Below are positions 8,881 to 18,333 of a stretch of 46,657 nt of DNA, in pieces. The stretch spans positions 1-46,657 of the forward strand of contig JAEZEQ010000003.1 of the NCBI GenBank assembly GCA_023432985.1, written 5' to 3'. A program made the translations under genes and the position numbers. The first letter of the stretch is position 1. Each line of letters starts with the position of its first letter. The stretch comes from Bacteroidota bacterium. Its GTDB lineage: Bacteria; Bacteroidota; Bacteroidia; CAIKAF01. Under the pieces are notes generated by a model that saw only the letters and a list, made by a program, of their open reading frames with translations, had not been told where the DNA came from and did not search any database.

Positions 8881-9848
8881 GCCAATTTCGATTCAATAAG
8901 ATAACGTATAATTTCCTTTTCGGTGAGACCGGCAGCGCGAATTTGTTGGGGAATTAAACTTGCCGGCGAAAATCCGGGTATAGTATTCGCTTCCAGGAAA
9001 TAGGGGATATTATTTTTAATAATAAAATCGATACGCACCATACCTTTACACGCAAGGATTCTATAAATTTTTCGGGTTAAATCATTCAAGGTTTGCAGCA
9101 CTTCCTCCGAAACGCGTCCCGGGGTAATTTCGGTGCTCTTGCCTTCATATTTGGCTTCATAGTCGAAAAACTCGTTATGGGGCACAATCTCGGTGATGGG
9201 TAAACAAATCAGTTCGCCTTCTTTTTCAAACACCCCGCAGGCTACTTCCATGCCTTCGATAAATTCCTCGAATATAGCTGTATCATCGTGTTGAAATACG
9301 TGAGCCAATGCATCGGGAAATGCCGTTTTTTCTTTGATTTTATAGGTGGCAACCGAACTTCCTCCATTATTGGGTTTTAGAAAACAAGGATATCCGGTGA
9401 GTGCTGTAATAGCGTCGAAATCCGGTTTTTCATCTTTGTGCAGAGTAATGGCTTTTGCAACAGGGATATGGAAAGATTCTGCCAAACGTTTCGATACCAT
9501 TTTATTCATCGTGAGCGCGCAATTCAGAATATCGGGGCCTACAATGGGAATACCCATCAATGCAAAATAACCCTGAATAATTCCATCCTCACCGGGAGTT
9601 CCATGGATGATATTATAAATTACATCGAAATGAATTTTTTCACCATTTCGAATAAAGCTGAAATCAGATTTATCAATAGCCCATTTTTCATCCTGATGCC
9701 AGACGTACCAATCCTTAGCTTTGATGATAACCATGAAAGCCTCAAATCGATCCGTGTCCATAACCGACATCACCATTTGGGCACTATTAATGCTTACTTC
9801 ATATTCTCCGGAATTCCCACCGGCAATTACAGCTACCCGCTTTTTCAT
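8877..9848 (-). CDS. ddl: D-alanine--D-alanine ligase
   Basis: 323 residues. Cytosolic ATP-grasp enzyme joining two D-alanines for the peptidoglycan pentapeptide. Seen: N-terminal VAVIAGGNSGEYEVS, the HGTPGEDG motif near residues 86-93, the ATP-grasp lid region with KPNNGGSSVAT near 157-167, EEFIEGMEVACGVF, and the metal/substrate motif FLEANTIPGF near 286-295. It is first in a two-gene operon with cysQ and has a Bacteroidota -7 element 18 bases upstream. A PASTA-domain protein gene diverges from it, a linkage that fits cell-wall metabolism. Confidence 0.96.
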   Translation of the reverse strand: MKKRVAVIAGGNSGEYEVSINSAQMVMSVMDTDRFEAFMVIIKAKDWYVWHQDEKWAIDKSDFSFIRNGEKIHFDVIYNIIHGTPGEDGIIQGYFALMGIPIVGPDILNCALTMNKMVSKRLAESFHIPVAKAITLHKDEKPDFDAITALTGYPCFLKPNNGGSSVATYKIKEKTAFPDALAHVFQHDDTAIFEEFIEGMEVACGVFEKEGELICLPITEIVPHNEFFDYEAKYEGKSTEITPGRVSEEVLQTLNDLTRKIYRILACKGMVRIDFIIKNNIPYFLEANTIPGFSPASLIPQQIRAAGLTEKEIIRYLIESKLA

Positions 9849-9865
9849 ACCAAATAATTCTTAAA

Positions 9866-9873
9866 CAAAGGTA
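9866..9873 (-). promoter_or_regulatory. Candidate -7 element of ddl-cysQ
   Basis: TACCTTTG on the minus strand matches TAnnTTTG; the start codon is 17 bases downstream. No clear TTTG at the -33 position. Confidence 0.45.
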
Positions 9874-10105
9874 GCTTTTGGCTTGAGTTTACTTTGCACG
9901 TTTTCTTAATTTTTTTAGCATAGAAATGTGCATAATTAAAGTCGTATAAAAAGATAAGAAATGAGCCCAAAATTCCATTTTCATTTTTGATATAGAAAGG
10001 CTTAAAATAAAATTAGAGAGAGGCGTTCTTATGCTTTCAAAAGTCGGACAGAGAATGTGGATATTTGAAGCAAAAGAAAAGCATAGATAATGTGTGAGTT
10101 TTTAT

Positions 10106-10113
10106 TAAATTTG
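10106..10113 (+). promoter_or_regulatory. Candidate -7 element of the PASTA operon
   Basis: TAAATTTG followed by CCC matches the Bacteroidota -7 consensus and sits 17 bases before the GTG start at 10131. The -33 element is weak. Confidence 0.45.
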
Positions 10114-10130
10114 CCCATTATATAAAGAAA

Positions 10131-10694
10131 GTGTTGAAAGAAAGTCTAAAAACATTGATTATAGCCGGAATAGCCATGATAAGTCTGGGCGTTATTTTAT
10201 TCCTTGGATTAGATTGGTATACGCGTCACGATGAGAAGATTATAGTACCTGAAGTCATAGGCAAAACTGTTGCCGAAGGTTTTACGGTATTAGAAGAGCA
10301 GGGACTTATTGGGGTTGTAACCGATACCTTATTTATGGCAGATAAGCCTGTGCATACCATACTGGAGCAAAATCCCGATAAGGATTCCGAAGTAAAAAGT
10401 GGCCGTAAAGTATATTTGGTGGTATCGGGCAATAAAGCTCCCCAAATCGAGGTTCCCGATCTGAAAGATTTGAGCGAAAGAGAAGCTAAGGCTCAATTAG
10501 AAGCGCGTGGATTTAAAGTGGGTAAGGTCATTAGCGTTCCTGAATTTGGCGGGGTAGTGGGATTAAATTATAAAGGCAAGCCCATTGCGCCCAAAACCAA
10601 ACTGGCTAAAGGAGCTACAATAGATATACGAATTGGTCGTTATACCACAGATAATGATACAACTACCACAATTAATCTTTTAGAAATTGAATAG
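10131..10694 (+). CDS. Membrane-anchored PASTA-domain protein
   Basis: 187 residues starting at GTG; no in-frame ATG gives a better N-terminus. One membrane segment spans about residues 8-28, then two PASTA domains: about 36-101 (beginning VPEVIGKTVAEGF) and about 103-174 (beginning VPDLKDLSEREA). PASTA domains bind muropeptides or penicillin-binding-protein partners. Unlike the PASTA kinases of Firmicutes there is no kinase domain, only the anchor and periplasmic domains. It diverges from ddl and its 3' end overlaps the next gene by eight bases. A role in sensing or organising peptidoglycan is inferred. Confidence 0.9.
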   Translation: MLKESLKTLIIAGIAMISLGVILFLGLDWYTRHDEKIIVPEVIGKTVAEGFTVLEEQGLIGVVTDTLFMADKPVHTILEQNPDKDSEVKSGRKVYLVVSGNKAPQIEVPDLKDLSEREAKAQLEARGFKVGKVISVPEFGGVVGLNYKGKPIAPKTKLAKGATIDIRIGRYTTDNDTTTTINLLEIE

Positions 10695-13002
10695 AATTTT
10701 CTCTTTTGGTTTTATGGCCTGCTTTACATTTCTGAGCCATAGCTCGGTATTGAAAGGGCAAATTGTAGAAACGCCAACGGGCTCTAATACGGTATTGTTG
10801 CAAGGTGCAAAAGTCCACACTAAAGATTTGGTCTTACCGGCATCGCAACATTATTTCGAATTAGATACCTTAAACTTACCTTTTATCGATGATTTCAGTC
10901 GCAATAAATTCAAAGATTACCGCTTTTATCAATACACGGGTGTCAGTTCCCAATTTTTGAATTATTACGAAGTAAACGATATCAATCCTTTTCCCGATAG
11001 TGTATATTGGGTCAATACAGCGCCTTATGTTTACTCGGTAAACGGTGCGGGTGGAATAGATTCCGTATTGAGTACCCAGACCGTCGAGATATATGTATAC
11101 GACACATTAGCCAATCCCTTTCGTCGTATAGATACCATACAGGCCTTTGCCTATCAGCCTCGGTTAAAGATCATCAATTCCATGGTCGAAACCTTACCCG
11201 GTCCATTCGATGGAAGATTTTACAAAAGAGAAAAAGAATATTTTATTTATCCTGTTCAGCCTTGGGACAAGAGTTTGTGGGTAGATAATTACGTATACCG
11301 CAACAATCATCTTCCGGTGAATCCGCCCAGTATTGGCGTTGCCACTTTCGATGGAATTAACGAGCGCGGCATACCTTATGATGCCTCATCTTCATCCTCT
11401 CGGGTGGCAGATTATCTGACGAGTAAGCCCATAGATTTAAGCGTCTATAGTGCGGCAGATTCGCTCTATTTAAGCTTCTTTTATCAAGCACAGGGATTGG
11501 GATTTTATCCCACTGCAAGCGATAGTTTGGTTTTGGAATTCAGAAGTCCGGACGAACTTCAATGGCGCCATGTATGGAGTGTGGAAGGGGAGCAGATGAA
11601 GCCCTTCAAGGCCGTATTGATCAAAATTACAGACCCGATTTATTTAAAAAAAGGCTTTCAGTTTCGGTTTAAAAATTATGCTGCACTCAATGCCAATAAA
11701 GATCATTGGATGGTCGATTATGTATATTTGAATGCCAACAGAAACCATGGCGATTCCTTATTTAACGATGTGGCCATAGCGCAGTTGCCCAAATCCATAC
11801 TCGATGAGTATACGCGCATGCCTTCGCATCAGATATTGAAGGTCGATATAGACGAGAAATGGGAAAATATGCATATCAGTAACCTGAATAGCAGTGAGAT
11901 CGGTGTTTATTACGAACATAATTTTATAGATCAGGCGGGCAATTATTTAAGCACTTATCCTGCCGATAATTTACCCGGATTTTACGATACATCCTGTGTA
12001 AAGCCCTTTCATTTGTTTGGTTATGACGACAATGTAAGGCATTCCGGTCCGGCTTTCAGTTACGATTTCGACATACAATGGCCGGGGGGATTACCTTTCA
12101 ATTCCAAACAAGTATTTCGTGTTTTGCACAGAATAGAGGCATTTCAATGTCCGCAAGCCGGTCCTTGGGTTCCTTTTGTCGATTTCAATACAGATAACGA
12201 TACGGCCATTTACCATCAGGTATTTCACAACTATTATGCCTATGATGACAGTACGGCCGAGTCGAGCATTTATTTGGGTCAACAAGGAGAGGTCGGTTAT
12301 ATGTTCGAGTCGAATTTTGCCGACAGTTTACGGGCTATACAAATCCATTTCAATCCCCAAGGCTTCGATGCTACGCAGCATAATTTCACCTTAATGGTCT
12401 ATAAAGACAATGGGGGAGAGCCGGGCGATACATTGTATACACAGACTTATGTAATTCCTGAATATGCCGAATGGGGTCCGAATGGGTTTACCACTTATAT
12501 TTTACCTCGTGCCGTGGCTTTACCTGCGGGTAAGTTTTATGTAGGCTGGAAACAAAACAGCATATTCAAGATGAATGTGGGTATGGACAAGAACTTCGAT
12601 CGTTCCGACCGGTTATTTTTCAAGACCTTGGGCAATTGGATGAGTTTTGCAGATTTGGGCTACACCGGTAATTTGATGATACGTCCTGTTGTGGGTGCTC
12701 CGGTATCCGAGAGCGATTTTTTGGGTAGTCCGGTTTATACAAATCCCCAGGAAGTGGTCCACAGCATGAAGCTTTATCCGAATCCGGCCGGTGATTATAT
12801 TCAGCTTCAAGCTTCATTGCCTTTAGAAGCAGAATTAGAAATAGAAATTTATTCCGTTCAGGGACAATTGGTTTACAGGGGGACACACACACAAGTACAA
12901 TCCATACCTCTACAACATTTACAAGGCGGATTATATATATGCAAAGTTCGCAATCAGGAAAAAGGATTTGTACAAACACAAAAGTTTATTATCAACAGGT
13001 GA
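10687..13002 (+). CDS. Secreted T9SS type A sorting-domain protein
   Basis: 771 residues. The likely start is TTG at 10687, inside the end of the PASTA gene, giving an N-terminus MNRIFSFGFMACF with a signal peptide ending near KGQ. The alternative ATG at 10714 would shorten it by nine residues and lose the basic residue. The body has no recognised enzyme domain; it looks beta-rich with repeated aromatic and Asp-containing strands. The last roughly 75 residues are a classical type A C-terminal domain: LYPNPAGDYIQL, then EIYSVQGQLVYRG, GGLYICKV and a final basic QKFIINR. The domain is cleaved on export through the type IX system. It lies between PASTA and rluD with overlaps at both junctions. 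Function unknown; surface or secreted location is well supported. Confidence 0.88.
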   Translation: MNRIFSFGFMACFTFLSHSSVLKGQIVETPTGSNTVLLQGAKVHTKDLVLPASQHYFELDTLNLPFIDDFSRNKFKDYRFYQYTGVSSQFLNYYEVNDINPFPDSVYWVNTAPYVYSVNGAGGIDSVLSTQTVEIYVYDTLANPFRRIDTIQAFAYQPRLKIINSMVETLPGPFDGRFYKREKEYFIYPVQPWDKSLWVDNYVYRNNHLPVNPPSIGVATFDGINERGIPYDASSSSSRVADYLTSKPIDLSVYSAADSLYLSFFYQAQGLGFYPTASDSLVLEFRSPDELQWRHVWSVEGEQMKPFKAVLIKITDPIYLKKGFQFRFKNYAALNANKDHWMVDYVYLNANRNHGDSLFNDVAIAQLPKSILDEYTRMPSHQILKVDIDEKWENMHISNLNSSEIGVYYEHNFIDQAGNYLSTYPADNLPGFYDTSCVKPFHLFGYDDNVRHSGPAFSYDFDIQWPGGLPFNSKQVFRVLHRIEAFQCPQAGPWVPFVDFNTDNDTAIYHQVFHNYYAYDDSTAESSIYLGQQGEVGYMFESNFADSLRAIQIHFNPQGFDATQHNFTLMVYKDNGGEPGDTLYTQTYVIPEYAEWGPNGFTTYILPRAVALPAGKFYVGWKQNSIFKMNVGMDKNFDRSDRLFFKTLGNWMSFADLGYTGNLMIRPVVGAPVSESDFLGSPVYTNPQEVVHSMKLYPNPAGDYIQLQASLPLEAELEIEIYSVQGQLVYRGTHTQVQSIPLQHLQGGLYICKVRNQEKGFVQTQKFIINR

Positions 13003-14099
13003 CACATAAGAACATAAGCGAGGCAGAGCCAATAGGAGAAGAAGAAAACGAGGAGTTTTTATACGAGCATCATCATATCATATGCGATAAAGGTCAACAG
13101 CCTTTGCGGGTGGATAAATTTTTACAGGCGCGTCTGGAAGGTATTTCCAGAAATAAAATACAAGCTGCTGCAGAAGCCGGTTGCATATTAGTAAACGATA
13201 AAATTGTTAAACAAAACTACCGAATAAAAGGAGGGGATGATATACGTATCGTTTTCAGTAAGCCTCGTGTATATACCGAAGTAAAAGCCGAAAATATTCC
13301 CTTAGAAATCGTGTATGAGGACGCGTCATTATTGGTTGTAAACAAACCTGCGGGCTTGGTTGTACACCCGGGTATAGGCAATTATACCGGCACATTAGTC
13401 AACGCGCTTTTGTATCATGTACAGCAATTACCTGAGGTCAAAAACATGAATCCCGAAAATCCGTCCTATCCTCGTCCGGGATTAGTGCATCGTATAGATA
13501 AGAATACAAGTGGATTATTGGTAGTGGGAAAAAATGAGAAAAGTCTAGATTTTTTAGTGAAGCAATTTTTCGATAAAACCGTAGACAAGATATATACAGC
13601 TTTAGTTTGGGGGAATGTAAAAGAAGATGAGGGCACCATAGTGGGCAATATAGACAGGCATGAGCGTTTTCGTAAGCTCTTTGCTGTATATCCGCCCGAT
13701 GGAGAAAAAGGGAAGCCGGCTGTAACCCATTACAAAGTATTGCAGCGATTTGGTTATGTCACCTTAGTTCAGGTGAAATTAGAAACGGGGCGTACGCATC
13801 AGATCAGGGTGCATATGAAGCACATAGGTCACAATTTGTTCAATGATGATTATTACGATGGAAATCGGATAATCAAGGGGCCGAATCATTCCAAATACAA
13901 ACAATTTGTACAAAACTGTTTCGAGCTGATTCCTGCTCAGGCATTACATGCCACCGAGTTGTCTTTTACTCATCCAGAGACCAAGGAGCGAATGCATTTT
14001 AGCGCACCATTGCCCGAAGGATTTCAAAAGATTATACGCAAATGGGAGGTTTATTCCAAGGCTGTAGATCCCATTTTAGAGGAGGATGACGAAGAATAA
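12999..14099 (+). CDS. rluD: RluD-type 23S rRNA pseudouridine synthase
   Basis: 366 residues from the GTG start at 12999, which overlaps the previous stop as GTGA. An ATG further upstream (12939) would add 20 residues of out-of-frame T9SS-domain sequence and is not credible. Seen: an S4 RNA-binding domain (PLRVDKFLQARLEGISRNKIQ), then the RluA/RluD catalytic motif GLVHRIDKNTSGLL with the nucleophilic Asp, and the C-terminal ETGRTHQIRVHMKHIGH motif. It converts specific uridines of large-subunit rRNA to pseudouridine. The RluD versus RluC/RluA subtype is by S4 domain and length only. Confidence 0.92.
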   Translation: MTHKNISEAEPIGEEENEEFLYEHHHIICDKGQQPLRVDKFLQARLEGISRNKIQAAAEAGCILVNDKIVKQNYRIKGGDDIRIVFSKPRVYTEVKAENIPLEIVYEDASLLVVNKPAGLVVHPGIGNYTGTLVNALLYHVQQLPEVKNMNPENPSYPRPGLVHRIDKNTSGLLVVGKNEKSLDFLVKQFFDKTVDKIYTALVWGNVKEDEGTIVGNIDRHERFRKLFAVYPPDGEKGKPAVTHYKVLQRFGYVTLVQVKLETGRTHQIRVHMKHIGHNLFNDDYYDGNRIIKGPNHSKYKQFVQNCFELIPAQALHATELSFTHPETKERMHFSAPLPEGFQKIIRKWEVYSKAVDPILEEDDEE

Positions 14100-14100
14100 A

Positions 14101-14766
14101 TCATTCTGCATTTTCCCATTTTCCCATTTTTTTCAGAATGCGCACTGTACGTTTTGAGGGGTAATAATACCATATTTCCAGTTTATTCTGCAGCAAACGC
14201 GGGTAAAACTCTATTTTTTTAGGGAATAAAAGAAAGTCTGTATACAATTCGGTATAATAGGGGAAAGGCCATGCAAGGGGTTTGCGGGCCGAATCTTGCA
14301 AGCAAATCATATCTACCGTGGTAACCGTAACCGGAGAGCCATTTTTCCCATAAATATAATCGTGCAAAACCGAGGCATAAATTATATTTTTTTCTCGAAC
14401 CTGAATATGGGGGTTAAATTGGAGGCTATCATCCAAAAAGAAAGGAGAACTTTTATGTTCAATAAAAGCATCTATATGATCGGCATAGATAAAATACACG
14501 GGGCAGAAGCTGAAGCTTTTTCGAAATGCGGCGACCAATTTTTTATTGAACTGTGTAGCTCTTTGATTTATTTTTTGGGCGTTAAGCGTGTCGCCGTGCT
14601 TTTGCAAGAGTGCAATGCGCGTACTATCCGTTTGCAAATAAAATACGATAGCGCCATCCTTTTTCAGGTCGGGATAGCCTCTGAACAGGGTTTGAGAAGA
14701 GGCGATTTGAGTCCATAAAAACAGGAAATAAAATCCCAATGCAATAGAGCCTAGCCTTTTATTCAT
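14101..14766 (-). CDS. Secreted protein of unknown function
   Basis: 221 residues from MNKRLGSIAL, which starts a signal peptide cleaved about ASSQ. A longer frame adds 22 implausible residues. No family recognised. Visible features: a mostly polar, aromatic-rich mature chain, with a possible Cys pair at FCPVYF and MICLQD, and a very basic C-terminus (YPSKRTVRILKKMGKW). It begins 11 bases after the prolyl oligopeptidase stop, so it is probably co-transcribed with it. Its 3' end is one base from the convergent rluD stop. Confidence 0.7.
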   Translation of the reverse strand: MNKRLGSIALGFYFLFLWTQIASSQTLFRGYPDLKKDGAIVFYLQTDSTRIALLQKHGDTLNAQKINQRATQFNKKLVAAFRKSFSFCPVYFIYADHIDAFIEHKSSPFFLDDSLQFNPHIQVREKNIIYASVLHDYIYGKNGSPVTVTTVDMICLQDSARKPLAWPFPYYTELYTDFLLFPKKIEFYPRLLQNKLEIWYYYPSKRTVRILKKMGKWENAE

Positions 14767-14777
14767 TCGATTAAAAA

Positions 14778-16880
14778 TTAGTTGGGTTTCATTCCCAAAT
14801 GATACATAGTAAAGGTCCATATATCCGTCCATTCGTCAATACTTTTGGCGGTTGGTTTACCGGCGCCGTGACCGGCATTAACGTCAATGCGTATGAGCAC
14901 AGGATTTTTTCCCATTTGATTTTTTTGCAATTCGGCTATAAATTTAAAACTGTGACCGGGCACCACACGGTCGTCGTGGTCGGCGGTTGTGACTAAAGTA
15001 GCCGGATATTTTACCTTACGAATGGAATGCAGGGGCGAATATTTAATCAGGGCATCGAATTCTTCCTTCACATCGCTTCTTCCGTAATCATTGGCCCAAG
15101 CATATCCGATGGTAAATTCGTGATAATGGAGCATATCCAATACGCCTACTCCGGGCAATGCCACTTGAAACAAGTCCGGTCTTTGGGTCATACAGGCCCC
15201 TACCAGAAGTCCGCCATTACTTCTGCCGCAAATGGCAATTTTGGAAGTAGAGCTATATTTTTCTGCAATCAGAAATTCTGCTGCTGCAATAAAATCGTCG
15301 AATACATTTTGTTTTTTCAGTTTCGTCCCGGCCAGATACCAATCTTTCCCAAATTCTCCGCCTCCGCGAATATTGGCAACGGCGTAAATACCACCTGCTT
15401 CCAAAAAGGGAATCATAGCCGGTGAAAAAGAAGGGGTAACCGAAATATTAAAGCCTCCGTATCCGTATAAGTAAACCGGATTTTGGCCATTCCGAGTTAT
15501 TCCTTTTTTAGCAGTAATAAACATAGGAATCATCGTTCCGTCTTTAGAGGGATAAAAAACCTGCTTGGTTTCATAATCTTCGGCGCGGAAGGACACTTGA
15601 GCTTTCCAGTATTCCTGAATTGTTCCGGAGTGAATATCCATTTCGTAAATAGTTCCGGCTTGCAAAAAGCTACTGAAAGAGAAATAAGCTTTCGTTAATC
15701 CGTCTTCTCCGTTAAGTCCGGAAACTATACCCGGTCCGGGCAGGTTAACAGAGGCTTTCATTTTACCCTTCAGGTCAAAAATCTTCAAATCCGATTGCAC
15801 ATTATGCAAGTATGAAGCGATAAAAAGTCCGGATTGAAAATGGACTTGTTGCAATACGTCTTTTGATTCGGGGATAATGGTCAGTTGTTGTTTGGGGTTT
15901 TTCAGGTCAATTGCGATCAGTTTGCCGTTCGGAGCTTGAGCATTAGTAAAAATGAAAATTTTCCCGTTTTGGTGCGTAACAAAATCAGCATCCTGATCAA
16001 AGCCTTCGAAGATGGGTGTCCACTCCGCATTGGGCTCATCCGCCATTTTGAAATAAAAAGAATTTCCGGAAGTTGTGGCACTTGTAGTAAGAATAAGAAT
16101 TTTTTCATCCTCGCTGGCGGTCAAACTCACAAAATGTTGAGGGTTTTCGGGGTCTTCATAAACCAGAGAATCTGATTTTTGTGCTGTACCCAGCTTATGA
16201 TAATAGACCTTCATATGTTGGTTTTTCCGAACAAGTCCTTTATCTCTTAATTTTTCCGATTCGCCATCATAACGGCTATAGAAGAATCCGTTTTGGAACC
16301 AGGAAGCGCCGGAGAATTTAATATTATGTAAAATTTCGTCACGAAATTCCTTTTTTTGAACATCGAAAATACGGAAGCTTGTCCAGTCGCTACCGGCCTC
16401 AGAAATACCCACTACGGCCAAATTTCCGTCCTTAGAAAGCGAGAATAGGGTGAGTGCTGAGGTTCCCTCTTTAGAGAGCATATTGGGATCCAGCAATACC
16501 CCGGGCATATTCGCGGGGGAATCCTGAAAGTACAATACACTTTGGTTTTGCATTCCGTCATTTTTAAAATAAAAAAACTTTCCTTTTTTCGAAAAAGGTG
16601 CGCCCATGCGTTCATAATTCCAAACATCCTTCAGGCGTTTTTCTATGCCGGCTCGAAAGGGAATAGATTTGAGGTGATTTTGAGTTATTTCGTTTTGTTG
16701 GGCAACCCAGTCTTTGGTTTGCTGACTATAGGTATCTTCGAGCCAGCGAAAATTTTCGGTTATAGTGGTGTCGAAAAAAGTCTGACTAACCGGAATTTCT
16801 TTCGTTTTTGGATATTTAATCTGCGCCATAATCGGACTGAAAAAAGAGAAACAAGTAAGTGTGAAAATTAAGTTTTTCAT
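14778..16880 (-). CDS. Secreted prolyl oligopeptidase (S9A)
   Basis: 700 residues. Serine peptidase cutting short peptides after proline. A signal peptide (MKNLIFTLTCF to about MAQ) sends it to the periplasm or outside. The N-terminal part (about 60-430) is the seven-bladed propeller; the alpha/beta-hydrolase domain follows. Seen: GGGEFGKDW oxyanion-side region, the nucleophile in GRSNGGLL (Ser about 554), the DHDDRVVPGHS acid loop (about 634-644), and NAGHGAGK with the catalytic His about 671. All catalytic residues are present. It lies downstream of xerD with a 35-base gap. Together with the two peptide transporters in the window it fits peptide scavenging. Confidence 0.95.
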   Translation of the reverse strand: MKNLIFTLTCFSFFSPIMAQIKYPKTKEIPVSQTFFDTTITENFRWLEDTYSQQTKDWVAQQNEITQNHLKSIPFRAGIEKRLKDVWNYERMGAPFSKKGKFFYFKNDGMQNQSVLYFQDSPANMPGVLLDPNMLSKEGTSALTLFSLSKDGNLAVVGISEAGSDWTSFRIFDVQKKEFRDEILHNIKFSGASWFQNGFFYSRYDGESEKLRDKGLVRKNQHMKVYYHKLGTAQKSDSLVYEDPENPQHFVSLTASEDEKILILTTSATTSGNSFYFKMADEPNAEWTPIFEGFDQDADFVTHQNGKIFIFTNAQAPNGKLIAIDLKNPKQQLTIIPESKDVLQQVHFQSGLFIASYLHNVQSDLKIFDLKGKMKASVNLPGPGIVSGLNGEDGLTKAYFSFSSFLQAGTIYEMDIHSGTIQEYWKAQVSFRAEDYETKQVFYPSKDGTMIPMFITAKKGITRNGQNPVYLYGYGGFNISVTPSFSPAMIPFLEAGGIYAVANIRGGGEFGKDWYLAGTKLKKQNVFDDFIAAAEFLIAEKYSSTSKIAICGRSNGGLLVGACMTQRPDLFQVALPGVGVLDMLHYHEFTIGYAWANDYGRSDVKEEFDALIKYSPLHSIRKVKYPATLVTTADHDDRVVPGHSFKFIAELQKNQMGKNPVLIRIDVNAGHGAGKPTAKSIDEWTDIWTFTMYHLGMKPN

Positions 16881-16915
16881 AGCATGTAAATAAGAACGAA
16901 TATACTAAAAAACAA

Positions 16916-17815
16916 TTAAGCCCTGGGATGGAAGCGCAATATGGTATCTCGAAGGAATTCCCGGTCTAAATGGGTATAAATTTCGGTCGTAGTAATAGAG
17001 GCGTGGCCCAGCATTTCTTGTACGGCTCTCAGGTCTGCACCGCCTTCTACAAGGTGAGTTGCAAAGGAGTGTCGGAAAGTATGGGGACTGATGGATTGGG
17101 TAATTTTGGCTAGGGCGGCACATTTTTTCAATTCCATGAAAACATATTGACGGCTGAGATTTTTTCCGAATTTATTGAGAAAAAGAGTGTCTTCGAAGCC
17201 TTTTTCAATATGTTGGTGCACACGAGTATGATGCAGGTAGAGGTTTACGGCTTTAATGGCTTTCGAACCTATGGGCACCAATCTTTCCTTTTCGCCTTTT
17301 CCGGTAATTTTCAAATATCCTTCTTCGAAATGGAGCTGACTTATTTTTTGGTGAATGAGTTCAGACACCCGCATGCCGCAGCTGTACATAAGTTCGAACA
17401 TGGCCACATTGCGTTGGCCTTCGGTCTTACTTTTATCGATGACACGGAGTATATCTTCAATTTGTTGGGGACTTAGGACATCGGGTAATTTACGTCCCAG
17501 CTTGGGCATTTCGAGGAGTTCGGATGGATCGATACTGATAAGATCTTCCATCATGGCATAGGTGAAAAAAGAGCGTATGCCACTCAATATGCGTGCTTGA
17601 GAGTTGGGACTAAGTTCCATTTCGACCAGGACGGCTACAAAATCCTGTAAATGATTCAGATGAATATCGCGTATATCGCCTTGGAAATTTTGATTTTCGA
17701 GGAAAGAAAAAAAGCGGTTAACATCTCTCAGATAAGCTTCTACCGAATTGGGAAGAAGCGATTTCTCGAGAGTAAGCCAAATTTGAAAGCCCTTTATATA
17801 ACTTTGATAATGCAT
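16916..17815 (-). CDS. xerD: XerD-like tyrosine recombinase
   Basis: 299 residues from MHYQSYIKGF; the longer frame adds 19 residues of low-complexity, non-family sequence. The N-terminal SAM-like DNA-binding domain covers about 1-95 and the catalytic domain about 105-299. Seen: the first catalytic Arg in YSCGMRVSEL, the beta-hairpin Lys in ITGKGEKERLVPIG, the HTFRHSFATHL box, the LGHASITTTEIYTH box with the nucleophilic Tyr. Length and motifs fit XerC/XerD chromosome-dimer resolution at dif rather than a phage integrase. No flanking att-like repeats were noticed. It diverges from aroQ. Confidence 0.92.
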   Translation of the reverse strand: MHYQSYIKGFQIWLTLEKSLLPNSVEAYLRDVNRFFSFLENQNFQGDIRDIHLNHLQDFVAVLVEMELSPNSQARILSGIRSFFTYAMMEDLISIDPSELLEMPKLGRKLPDVLSPQQIEDILRVIDKSKTEGQRNVAMFELMYSCGMRVSELIHQKISQLHFEEGYLKITGKGEKERLVPIGSKAIKAVNLYLHHTRVHQHIEKGFEDTLFLNKFGKNLSRQYVFMELKKCAALAKITQSISPHTFRHSFATHLVEGGADLRAVQEMLGHASITTTEIYTHLDREFLRDTILRFHPRA

Positions 17816-17841
17816 AGTGAGTAAAAAAGAAAAATAGTAAT

Positions 17842-17849
17842 TAGCTTTG
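17842..17849 (+). promoter_or_regulatory. Candidate -7 element of aroQ inside a small dyad
   Basis: TAGCTTTG matches TAnnTTTG, 43 bases before the aroQ start. The same bases form half of a perfect dyad GCTTTGCCAAAGC (17844-17856) between divergent xerD and aroQ. No clear -33 element. Confidence 0.3.
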
Positions 17850-17892
17850 CCAAAGCAGAACAAAGTAAACAAAAGAAAAAGAAGGGCAAGGC

Positions 17893-18333
17893 ATGGGAGC
17901 AGAAAAATGCATACAAATATTGAACGGACCGAATTTGAATTTATTGGGATTACGGGAGCCTGAAATATATGGGAATAAGAGTTTTGATGAGTTTTATGAA
18001 TACCTCAAGGAGGTCTATCCGGAATGGGAAATTCGTTATGCGCAAAGCAATCATGAAGGCGATTTAATAGATATAATACAAATGTGTGGAAGGGAGAAAA
18101 TTCCCGTTATTCTGAATGCGGGCGGATATACGCACAGTTCAGTTGCCCTTGGAGATGCCATTCGTTCGGCTCAAACAAAAGTAATCGAAGTACATATATC
18201 GCAAATATATAGCCGCGAGGAGTTTCGGCATCATTCCTTTATATCTCCCGAGGCCATCGCTGTGATATCGGGATTAGGATTATACGGGTATGAAGCGGCT
18301 GTTGCCTATTTGGTGGGCAAACATCAACCGTGA
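17893..18333 (+). CDS. aroQ: Type II 3-dehydroquinate dehydratase
   Basis: 146 residues, normal length. Cytosolic dodecameric enzyme of the shikimate pathway, turning 3-dehydroquinate into 3-dehydroshikimate. Seen: ILNGPNLNLLGLREPEIYG with the catalytic Tyr, the SNHEGDLID stretch, NAGGYTHSSVAL (substrate Asn and catalytic His region) and EVHISQIYSREEFRHHS. No other shikimate genes are nearby. Its final ten bases overlap the convergent miaE gene. Confidence 0.96.
   Translation: MGAEKCIQILNGPNLNLLGLREPEIYGNKSFDEFYEYLKEVYPEWEIRYAQSNHEGDLIDIIQMCGREKIPVILNAGGYTHSSVALGDAIRSAQTKVIEVHISQIYSREEFRHHSFISPEAIAVISGLGLYGYEAAVAYLVGKHQP

Noticed and set aside
10031..10090. 19-residue open frame between ddl and the PASTA gene
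   Set aside because: Such short frames are expected by chance; no promoter or ribosome site supports it and it ends before the PASTA promoter.
12939..12998. Upstream ATG start for rluD
   Set aside because: It would translate the T9SS sorting-domain region in another frame; the GTG overlapping the stop is the better start.
16916..17815. XerD-like recombinase as a sign of a mobile element
   Set aside because: Length and motifs fit housekeeping XerC/D; neighbours are core genes, and no att-like repeats or cargo genes were seen.
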